Source: Clostridiales bacterium (GTDB taxonomy: Bacteria > Bacillota > Clostridia > Oscillospirales > Oscillospiraceae). Taken from it: a stretch of 24,266 bases of DNA. Each line of letters starts with the position of its first letter. Position 1 is the first letter of the stretch. Shown here one piece after another: positions 7,441 to 15,400 of the stretch. A program made the position numbers and the translations under genes. Under the pieces are notes generated by a model. That model saw nothing but the letters and a program-made list of their open reading frames with translations, was not told where the DNA came from and did not search any database. The DNA lies in assembly GCA_019418025.1 (NCBI GenBank), contig DYCR01000032.1, positions 1 to 24,266 on the forward strand, given 5' to 3'.

Positions 7441-8646
7441 ATGGAACAGGCAGAACCGGTATTATATGTAAATATGCTCGGTCGGTTTATGATGACTTAC
7501 AGAGGTCAACAAATCTCTTTTAAAACCAATCCCACGACAAAATCCCTCAAATTGCTCCAGCTGCTATTGTACGCAACCGCTGTAAACGGAGGGATCTCCC
7601 GCTCCCATCTGTTGGAGAATCTCTATTATCAGGAAGAGCTGTGCGACACCGCAAATAATCTGCGTGTCACCGTTCATCGGTTGAAGAAGCTGCTGCTTCA
7701 GGCCGGTCTGCCCGAATACGATTACATCCAGATTGACAACGGAACCTATCGCTGGAACAGCCCAATGCCGACCAAAATCGACGCAATCGAGTTTGAACAG
7801 CTGGTTCATGCCGCACAGGAGGCATCCGATCCTGAGGTGCAGGCAGAGCTCTGCACTCAAGCCTGTACCTTATACCGAGGTGTTTTCCTGCCGGCCCTGT
7901 CGGAGGATGACTGGGTGATCGTCAACAGTATCCGGCACAAAAAGCTCTATGAGTACGCATTTACTCAGCTTTGCGATTTCCTGAAACACCGTCGGGAGTA
8001 TGAAAAGATCATAGATCTCACCACCGCCGCCGTTCAGCTCTATCCGTTTGAAGAATGGCAGACCATAAAAATGGATGCCTTGCTGGCACTCAATCGCTAC
8101 AAGGAGGCCCAGCAGTACTACGAAGAGACGTCTAAAATGTTCTTTGCAGAGCTTGGAATCAGCCCGTCGGAAAAGATGATGAACCTGTTTGAGGAAATGA
8201 GTCTGAAAATGGGCCGTACCCGCCAGACCACCGAGGAGATCAAAGAAGCGCTTTCCGTCTCTGATTACAAAACCGGCGCGTTTTATTGCAATCTTCCCAG
8301 TTTCCGTGACAACTACCGGCTGATCCGCCGGCTTCTGAACCGAATCGATCTTGCTGTTCAGGTGATGATCTGCTCCCTGACTGACGGTTACGGGCACCCT
8401 CTGGAAAACAAAGAAAAGCTGGAAGTCCTGTCTGAAAGCCTGCACAAGGCAATTCGCAGCAGCCTCCGTCGGGGAGACTGCTTCACCAAGTACAGCCCGA
8501 GCCAGTTTCTGATCCTCGTAGTCGGATCAAATCAGGAAAACTGTGAGATCATTTACAAGCGAATTGTAAACGCCTTTACTCAGGGACATCAATCATGGAA
8601 AAAGTACATCGAATACAGTGTCTTTTCCGTATCCGAAGATGACTGA
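7441..8646 (+). CDS. BTAD (SARP-like) transcriptional regulator with degenerate GGDEF-like C-terminus
   Basis: The 401-residue regulator has a winged-helix DNA-binding domain at about 8-107 (recognition helix near NNLRVTVHRLKKLL, 72-85). The helical bacterial transcriptional activator domain follows at about 115-260 and contains the family's YRGVFLP and TPR-like repeats. The last 125 residues resemble a GGDEF domain. R343-R-G-D346-C-F-T-K-Y-S-P-S-Q-F356 aligns residue for residue with R650-SSD to GGDEF of the diguanylate cyclase in this window. The RxxD is kept but GGDEF has become SPSQF, so it cannot be a cyclase and may be a ligand sensor. GGAGG lies only 4 bases before the ATG. It stands convergent to the end of the pilus operon, the usual place for such a regulator. 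Confidence 0.85.
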   Translation: MEQAEPVLYVNMLGRFMMTYRGQQISFKTNPTTKSLKLLQLLLYATAVNGGISRSHLLENLYYQEELCDTANNLRVTVHRLKKLLLQAGLPEYDYIQIDNGTYRWNSPMPTKIDAIEFEQLVHAAQEASDPEVQAELCTQACTLYRGVFLPALSEDDWVIVNSIRHKKLYEYAFTQLCDFLKHRREYEKIIDLTTAAVQLYPFEEWQTIKMDALLALNRYKEAQQYYEETSKMFFAELGISPSEKMMNLFEEMSLKMGRTRQTTEEIKEALSVSDYKTGAFYCNLPSFRDNYRLIRRLLNRIDLAVQVMICSLTDGYGHPLENKEKLEVLSESLHKAIRSSLRRGDCFTKYSPSQFLILVVGSNQENCEIIYKRIVNAFTQGHQSWKKYIEYSVFSVSEDD

Positions 8647-8669
8647 TTTTATGATCGGAACATGTATGC

Positions 8670-8707
8670 AAAAGCGGAGTTATCCCCTTATGGATAGCTC
8701 CGCTTTT
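8670..8707. terminator. bidirectional terminator between regulator and pilus operon
   Basis: A 16-bp stem (8670-8685 with 8692-8707, one G-U pair) with a 6-base loop (CCTTAT) is flanked by A and T runs on both sides (AAAAGC...GCTTTT). It ends the BTAD gene on the plus strand and the pilus operon on the minus strand. Confidence 0.9.
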
Positions 8708-8731
8708 CGTTTACTATGACTGTGGCCGCTG

Positions 8732-9331
8732 TCAGACGATCCTGTCACAGCGAATGGTCAGACGATCCCGTCCGCCGTATGTACAGGTGAACAATGTCAT
8801 GTCATATTCCCCCGATACCATTTCTTCCACAGAATCTGCTGACAGGATATCCTTTGCCACCACCTGATAGGCCGTGACAACACCCGTTACATCACGAAAA
8901 TATACCTCATCTCCCAGTTCCATTTTCGGAAGCTGACCAAACCCCCGGTCATAATTATGCCCCATCAGGACAAGATCACTCCCGTTGACCGAGCCTGTAT
9001 ATCTGGTTGGTGCAATCCGAAGCTTTTCCATGCTCCAGTCTGACATGATCGGCATTTCGATGCCCAGCTTTGGGATCATCAGGTAACCGATATAATCATG
9101 CCCTTCCACTGACAGGGTATCCATCTCCAAAGAATAGGGATCTGTCACAGCTCCGGACTCCCGACCAGACGATTGGTTGGACTCGATCTGGGTCCTCAGC
9201 TCCGGCAGCAGCGCCGTTACCGATCGGTCTGCCGCCGCAGCTTCCTGCTGATTGTAGAAAAACAATCCCAAGGCCGCCAGAATCAAAACCGTTCCCGCTC
9301 CGATTAATATATTTGACAGGTTATGCTTCAT
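8732..9331 (-). CDS. sortase, second of the pilus operon (probably cell-wall anchoring)
   Basis: The 199-residue membrane-anchored transpeptidase has an N-terminal membrane segment at about 8-26. The catalytic triad is H125 (LMGHNY), C183 (TLFTC) and R190 (RLTIRC, aligned with RLLVRG of the class C sortase). It lacks the C-terminal membrane helix of class C enzymes. The GHNY motif points to the class B/D/E side, but I cannot fix the class. It overlaps the preceding pilin gene by 11 bases, so translation is probably coupled; the ribosome binding site is weak. In known sortase pili a class C enzyme polymerises pilin and a second sortase attaches the fibre to the wall. That is the likely job here. 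Confidence 0.85.
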   Translation of the reverse strand: MKHNLSNILIGAGTVLILAALGLFFYNQQEAAAADRSVTALLPELRTQIESNQSSGRESGAVTDPYSLEMDTLSVEGHDYIGYLMIPKLGIEMPIMSDWSMEKLRIAPTRYTGSVNGSDLVLMGHNYDRGFGQLPKMELGDEVYFRDVTGVVTAYQVVAKDILSADSVEEMVSGEYDMTLFTCTYGGRDRLTIRCDRIV

Positions 9332-9998
9332 TTTCTTTATTTTTCACCCCGATACGCATCATCACACCGCCTCCGATCAGGAGCAATCCCAGAACTGCCA
9401 GCACAGGGACCGGCAGCTTCAGCTGCCCCGTCTGGGGAAGGACCGAATCCTTCTGTGGCTCTGTGGGTAGCGGATTCGACGGCATCGGCACGATCTTCTC
9501 CACCTTCGGAGCTGCATTTACATCATACACATACGTACCCACATCCCAATTGGGCACTGCAATCAAAAACGGATCAATGGCATTATAGCCCATCTCTGTC
9601 TCACTCTGCGACACAAGATACAGCCCCAGCTGATCGCCTTCGACTTCGTATCGTGCAATTCCCGCGTTAATCTCCACGGTCGTCCCTGAGAGATTCTTTC
9701 TTTGGGCAAAATTCAGGAGCGATCTTGCCAGCTCCGGAGCGCCCAGATCTTCCAGCGTTTCTCCGCTGTCTACAAAGGCTTCCACAAGACGAAAAGAATA
9801 GTTCCCATCCGTGCTGACGATCTCGCCCACGCGGTAGAATATCATGGTTCCGGAGGATGCTCTTCTTGCCTCGTCCTCTAAATAAACCGTGATGGAACCG
9901 GATCGTTCAAAATCCGGCACATCATGCGCCAAAACAGAAGCACTCGTCATACAAATCACAAGGATCGCAAAAAGAAAAGTTGTCATTCGTTTTCCCAC
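9321..9998 (-). CDS. small LPQTG pilin / pilin N-terminal-domain protein
   Basis: The 225-residue surface protein has a signal peptide (about 1-24, ending SVLAHD), one pilin N-terminal-type domain (about 33-170), a Pro-rich linker, LPQTG at 187-191, a hydrophobic helix and a charged tail. W151...Y156-V-Y-D...A-P-K165 resembles the pilin motif that provides the linking lysine. The start is GTG with AAGGAG 9 bases upstream; an ATG four codons later is less well placed. It lies 13 bases after the class C sortase gene and overlaps the next sortase. The size and single domain suggest a base or tip pilin, attached to the wall by the neighbouring sortase (inference). Confidence 0.82.
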   Translation of the reverse strand: MGKRMTTFLFAILVICMTSASVLAHDVPDFERSGSITVYLEDEARRASSGTMIFYRVGEIVSTDGNYSFRLVEAFVDSGETLEDLGAPELARSLLNFAQRKNLSGTTVEINAGIARYEVEGDQLGLYLVSQSETEMGYNAIDPFLIAVPNWDVGTYVYDVNAAPKVEKIVPMPSNPLPTEPQKDSVLPQTGQLKLPVPVLAVLGLLLIGGGVMMRIGVKNKENEA

Positions 9999-10011
9999 GG
10001 TCTTTGTCTCC

Positions 10012-10827
10012 TTACTTTTTCTTGCGCTTGGACAGCGCCCCTACAATTACAAGAGCCAGTAAAAACGGCGCTGCAATTGCCACTGCCACAAATTTGGAAT
10101 CCACCAGAACGGCATCGCTGACCACGTGTACCTGAGTATCTTCCGTGTGATCGATTCGGTGTCCCCGAACCAGAAGCCGATGGGAATTGATTCCATACGG
10201 GGTGCATGTCACAAGTGTAGACAGATCCTTTCCCGGCTCCGGCATCAGCGGCTGAACATTATCAGGCTCCACGATCAGGATCTGGTCAACCTGATAGGTC
10301 AGGACCTCGTCCAATACACGGATGTGAAAAATATCCCCCTCTACCATGCGGTCCAGATGCGTCAGCAGGGTTGCACTGGGCAGGCCTCTGTGTCCGGAAA
10401 GGACACTGTGGGTGCCGGCTCCGCCGATGGGGAGACTGGACCACTCCAGATGCCCCACCGCCACCTGAAGAACTGAGTGGCCGGTTCCGTGGTAGATGGG
10501 AAGCTTTACATCGATGGAGGGAATTTCAATATATCCCATAATGCCCGTTCCGCCCACGTTCAGCAGGCTCTCGTACTCCGCCTTTTGATCATCGGTGGGT
10601 CTGAACATATTCTCTCTGTACCGCTGCGCTTTGTTATATGCCTCTGCGGCATCCCAAAGCTCCTGATAACGGTCATTGCCCAGATTTTCGACCTGCTGTT
10701 CATAGGAGGCGATCGCGCGGGACTGGTGTTTTGCATTCCAGAATTCGCTGACGGTTGGATACAGAAGTAAGGACACGCCAATCAAAAATATGCAAATGAG
10801 GAAAATATTGGATAGTTTCTTTTTCAT
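10012..10827 (-). CDS. class C sortase (pilus polymerase)
   Basis: The 271-residue enzyme cuts the sorting motif of pilins and joins the threonine to a lysine of the next subunit, outside the membrane. It has an N-terminal helix (5-23), H146 (LSGHRG), C208 (TLVTCTPYG), R217 (HRLLVRG) and a C-terminal membrane helix (245-264) followed by RKKK, which together are typical of class C. The usual DP(F/W) lid motif before the catalytic domain is not visible; NMFRPTDD stands in that region. The ATG at 10827 has AAGGAG 6 bases upstream; the frame extends further upstream but has no site there. It lies just downstream of the major pilin gene. Confidence 0.93.
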   Translation of the reverse strand: MKKKLSNIFLICIFLIGVSLLLYPTVSEFWNAKHQSRAIASYEQQVENLGNDRYQELWDAAEAYNKAQRYRENMFRPTDDQKAEYESLLNVGGTGIMGYIEIPSIDVKLPIYHGTGHSVLQVAVGHLEWSSLPIGGAGTHSVLSGHRGLPSATLLTHLDRMVEGDIFHIRVLDEVLTYQVDQILIVEPDNVQPLMPEPGKDLSTLVTCTPYGINSHRLLVRGHRIDHTEDTQVHVVSDAVLVDSKFVAVAIAAPFLLALVIVGALSKRKKK

Positions 10828-10848
10828 TGGGATCTCCTTACGCCTGCC

Positions 10849-10874
10849 CCTTGGGGAGCTTACACTCCCCAAGG
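10849..10874 (-). other. intercistronic hairpin after the major pilin gene
   Basis: Perfect 10-bp arms (10849-10858 and 10865-10874, CCTTGGGGAG with CTCCCCAAGG) enclose a 6-base loop. It lies between the pilin stop and the sortase C start. There is no T-run on the minus strand, so it is more likely an mRNA-stability or partial attenuation element than a full terminator. It would help make more pilin than sortase. Confidence 0.65.
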
Positions 10875-10900
10875 ATACAAACTTTCTGTTACGATGAAAC

Positions 10901-12382
10901 TTATGCGTTGCCGGTGCTGCGCTTCTTGAACAACAGCATTGCGCCTGCCGCCAGAACCAGAATGCCGCCGACTGTGTAGAACATGGTGGTGCCTGCACCG
11001 CCGGTGCTGGGCAGGACAAGACCGGGGCGGTTTTCGATCTCCGCCGTCAGCTTTCCGGTGCTAAGATCGCCTTGAAAGACCTGATCGGCATTCAGTGCAG
11101 TCAGCTGAGGAGCAGCAGCGTCCATATCATGGTCTGCTGTGATGGTGAAGGTGATCGGCTCCATGGTGTTGTAGCCCTTGGGGGTGGTGGTTTCTGCCAG
11201 CATGTATTCGCCATCGTCGAGGCCCTTCCAAGTAAAGGTGGTCATCTTGTCCCCCTTAACTTCCTGACCAACAGCCTGGAACTGTCCATCCTTGCCCTTC
11301 TTGTAAAGGGTGAAGCCTGCACCCTCCAGAGCCTGCCCCTCTTCATTGACCTTGTTGACAACTGCTTCATAGGTAAAGACGATGACCTGATCTGCCGGAG
11401 TCTTGCCGACATTGTCTGCACCGCTGGGGTTGGGGTTATTGGAATATTTCAGATAAGCCTCATTGCGGTTTCCGGCGGAACCTACAGCTGCCTGTTCATT
11501 CAGTCTTGCGGTATACTCCACCGTGATGACGGAATTGTCGGTTGCACCGAATTTCTTGACATTGTCGCAGGAAATCTCAAGGGTGTTGTCCGTGGGATTG
11601 GGTGTAATCGTAAAATGCTCTGTAACATTCTTGCCGTCGAACATGACCTTTGCGTCGTTGTTATAGGTCAGACCCACAGACAGGGTATCGTGGAAAACGA
11701 TCTTGTAAGAATTGTAGCCGGAGACATTGCCTGCCAGAGTTGCAGTAAGCTGAAAAGGAACATCGTCACCGATATCATAGTCAGCAGAATCCTGCCATTC
11801 GGTGGTCACGCCAGTGGTATCGTCGGTATCCTTGACCTTCTTCTCTACCTGAGGAACACCGGACTTGGGTTTGGCAGATACATTGCCCACCACCTCCATG
11901 ATATAGGCCGTGTAGGCGTCATGGCCGGAAACGGAGCCATTCTTATCCTTGATCAGATAGTAGCCGGCTTCCAAGCCGCTGATGGTGTACCCGCCTTCAC
12001 CGGGAACACTGGTCTTGACATTTGCTGCATTCAGGTAAGCATCAAGCTCATTTGCAAATGCACGGGCCGCATCGGAATCGCTCAGGGACTTGGCCTTTTC
12101 CGCGGCAGAACCAAACCTTGCTTCAGCTCCTGCCGTCACGCCGGAGCCCCACTTGATATCAGACAGGACCTTCTCCTGCTTTTCATTGACAAACAGCGTT
12201 GCCCCAAAGATCTGATAGGCCTCATAGGTGTGGCCGGTCTGCTCATTGTTGATGGTGATCGAAAATTTGGGAGTCTCGGCAGCCGGTCCTTCGGCTGCAT
12301 AGGCAGTCATGCCCAGTGCGAAAACCATGGTAAATGCCATGATCATACTTAGAAAACGTTTCACAAGTCTCTTTCCTTTCAT
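10901..12382 (-). CDS. major pilin subunit (isopeptide-forming, LPSTG)
   Basis: The 493-residue shaft pilin has a signal peptide (ends TAYA, 29), an N-terminal pilin domain (about 38-170), a middle isopeptide domain (about 175-330, DYDIGDDVPF and YLKYSNNP) and a SpaA/Cna-B domain (about 335-452). E397 lies in the E-box YMLAETTTPKGYN. LPSTG is at 457-461, then a helix and KKRSTGNA. K173 in SAKPKSG is the likely polymerisation lysine, and K181/K182 the likely internal isopeptide donor (family knowledge). The ATG at 12382 has no good ribosome binding site; a GTG at 12364, with AAAGGA about 9 bases upstream, gives an equally good signal peptide and may be the true start. Being followed by sortase C supports the shaft role. 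Confidence 0.9.
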   Translation of the reverse strand: MKGKRLVKRFLSMIMAFTMVFALGMTAYAAEGPAAETPKFSITINNEQTGHTYEAYQIFGATLFVNEKQEKVLSDIKWGSGVTAGAEARFGSAAEKAKSLSDSDAARAFANELDAYLNAANVKTSVPGEGGYTISGLEAGYYLIKDKNGSVSGHDAYTAYIMEVVGNVSAKPKSGVPQVEKKVKDTDDTTGVTTEWQDSADYDIGDDVPFQLTATLAGNVSGYNSYKIVFHDTLSVGLTYNNDAKVMFDGKNVTEHFTITPNPTDNTLEISCDNVKKFGATDNSVITVEYTARLNEQAAVGSAGNRNEAYLKYSNNPNPSGADNVGKTPADQVIVFTYEAVVNKVNEEGQALEGAGFTLYKKGKDGQFQAVGQEVKGDKMTTFTWKGLDDGEYMLAETTTPKGYNTMEPITFTITADHDMDAAAPQLTALNADQVFQGDLSTGKLTAEIENRPGLVLPSTGGAGTTMFYTVGGILVLAAGAMLLFKKRSTGNA

Positions 12383-12393
12383 TCTTTAAATTA

Positions 12394-12407
12394 CGTGCTG
12401 CAGCACG
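12394..12407 (-). other. short palindrome between adhesin and major pilin genes
   Basis: CGTGCTGCAGCACG is a perfect 14-bp palindrome, giving a 5-bp GC stem with a TGCA loop in RNA. It lies just after the adhesin stop and before the pilin start. It could block decay or set re-initiation at the pilin gene. With the hairpin at 10849-10874 it brackets the pilin message. Confidence 0.5.
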
Positions 12408-12409
12408 CT

Positions 12410-15400
12410 TTAGTTACTGTTCTTTCGTTTTTGGGACTGGCAAAATGCCATTCCCACTGCGCTGAACATCAGCATCGCCCCTGCAAAAACAAAGGCGTCT
12501 GTGCCAATGCCGCCGGTTTCCGGCAGGCTGTCGATGCACAGCTTGTTTGTAACGGTGATCGAAGAACCATTCGTCACCGCATGGCCCTGTGCGCCTGAAT
12601 CTGACTGATACGAAACATCAAACGGTGTTCCGTTCACATATCCGATCGCACCCGCTCGGATCGGCTGAAATGCATCGTCCAGCTCAAACACATAATATTG
12701 CTGATCCAGATTCAGATCCGTAAAGGTTCCCTTCTGGTCGGATGATGTCTCAGTAAAATTCAGTATGACGGTCTGAAGGGGCTTTCCGCTTCCCTCCGGA
12801 TTGTCAAACAGTCCGAAGTGATACTGCCCGGGGATGGGCTTGATGTGGGTTCCGTCCACATTCTCAAACCGCTTTTCAACCACAGCCTCGCCCTTTCTGT
12901 TGGGCGCTTTATAGACATGGGTTTCAGAAGCATAATGCACATGGACCCCCTCGGGATATTCCGGATATGTATCGCCCACTTTTTTTGCGATGATAAAATA
13001 GTGAGGCTCCTCGTCCAGAACATAGCCCTCCGGCGCGCGGGTCTCCCGCATCTGGTAGACCGTATTGTACTGCATGGCCTTGCCGGAATGGTTTCCCGTT
13101 CCGAAGGTAATCGTTCCGTCAGCCCCCGTTGTACCGACCCAAACTCTTCCGTTTCCACGGAACGCACCGTTTTCCATGGTGCCTTCCTCCATTCGGAATT
13201 GCGCACCGGGAAGATGCTCGGTGATGTCGTTCTGATTGTATTTCAGGATCTGGACCTTAGGCGTTCCGGAGCCTCCGGCCGTGCCGCCGATCTGATAAAA
13301 GAAGTCCTCAATGACAATGCTGTCGCCGCCCTGTTTGGGGTAGCCCATCCAGTAGGCCTTGTTTGACAGCGTAATGTTGGTATCGGGGACTGCGTGGATG
13401 TGCGCTGTATAGGTGATCGTCAGTGCCTGATCGTCAGGAATCTGGATCATCAGGGTCTGTCCGTCAAGGGCTGGCTTCGCCGAAACCGGCTCTTTTGTCA
13501 CCGAATTCACGACCTGAATGCTCTCAACATCAAGACTCAGGTTTTCGCTCATTTCATCCACCAGTGTAACGGTATCTCCGTTCAGGATCAGGTCCTCGCC
13601 GCTCTGGTTTACCTCGATCGTGAAATGAACGCGATTTTTCTGTGCATCGGCTGTCTTATCGATATTGCGGACAGACACCCGCACACCGCTGGAAGAGGCA
13701 TCCACATGAGTCCCATCGGTCTGATACAGATCGATCTGATTGACAAATTCTTTTTCAACACCGCCCTGAAGGACCTCAGGATCAGTCACACGGCACACGA
13801 TCTGGAAGTCCACAGCGTAGACATCCATCTCATGGCCGGCCTTCAGATTCTCCACTTCCCACAGCACCTGATCGCCATTGGTGTAGTAATAGCTGGTCCT
13901 GCTTCCCAGATTTTCGTCCAGCTCAGCCTCGATTGTATGTTCTGTCCAATCCGCGCCCAGAGTCTCCTTGTAATTCGGGATCTGCGCCATCTGAATCCCA
14001 GTGTCCCGAGTTTCCTCTCCGATCCATTTCAGACGGGCAAAGGCAATTTCCGTTCCCTTGGGAATTCGGTCCACAACACGGTATCGTCCGGACAGATCTC
14101 CGCCGTAATTGACCTTGGAGGCCCAGGCGATGTAATGTCCGTTTTCCTTTAAATTTGCTTGCGGCACATATGTGGCATGGGTTCCGTTTTTAATGTTGGT
14201 GATCTTCTTGCCATCAAAGGAGAAATACGTTCCGAATTCCTTTAAAATATTCTGTCCGCCGTATAGCTCCTTTACTGCCAATCCGTAGTTGACCATGGTG
14301 TCTTCACTGGTTCCGATATCGAGATAACTGGTATAGACCTTCTTGGTCCGCACGCCGCTTGGAAGCGGGTCCGGCTCCGTTTTCACGATCAGGTATATAG
14401 ACTCCCCATTCTCAAGCGGAACGCTCTTGCGCATCTTCATATAAACTGCGCTGTATGTGTTTTCCTGATTGAATCTCAGCTCGTCCTTGTAAGTGACCTC
14501 AAGGTACTCATTGGTCGGCAGCTGCGTTACATAGCCGCTGTTTGCCAGCTCCTGAACACCTGCATAATCGTTGAACTGAACTCCATCCGGAAACTTTCCT
14601 TTAAAGATACCGACAAATGAATCCTCCCGAAAATAGAGTTTTCCTCGTTCGCGGTGGGGATGTTCATTTTTGACGAAGTTCTTGATGATCGTTCCCTCAC
14701 GCAGCTCCGTGCCATCGATTTTGATTCCCCAATGAATGGCGCCCTTTGACCATGTGCTTCTGGTCATGTTGGCTCTTTCGTGATACCACGGCTCCTGACC
14801 GGCCTGAATGGAGTATCCACCCTGAACGGTAATCTCGACCTTGGAGCTGAAATCACCAATCTGGAACTCCTCTCCGTCTTTGCCCACCTGTCCGGCGATA
14901 TTTGCGCTGTTGCCCACATTCACCTTGGAAATCGAATCGGTATCCACAGGCGTTACATGATAGGTAAAGCGATAGGCATAGGAATTGTCCGTAAATCCAA
15001 TATCCGTCAGGCGCAGTCGGAATGACTGCAGTCCGTCGATCTTGACCCAATGGGTCTTTACCAGTTCCCCAAGGGGATCACCCCCCTGTGCCTTGGTATT
15101 GAACGCATCGACGCGGAGATATCCGCTGTACTGGACATATTTTCGGCTCAGGGTATCGCTGATTTCTGCCTCTGTAATATCCCAATCCCCCAAACGGTTG
15201 AAGGTAACCGTATAGGGATAGCTTCCTGCGGGGACCTTAAAACTCCGGGGCGCAGCCGTGTCTGTGACGATGTTGCCGCCTGTGGCGTCATATACATGGC
15301 TTTGAGGCAGGTCGATCGTCAAGTCCTCGGCCAACGGATCTGATACACCTTTTTGAATCCAGTTTTTGTAGGAGATATCTGCGTCATCCTGATAGCCCTG

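Noticed and set aside
11072..12352. Plus-strand open frame opposite the major pilin
   Set aside because: Antisense shadow of a gene with signal peptide, pilin domains and LPSTG; no ribosome binding site or domain of its own.
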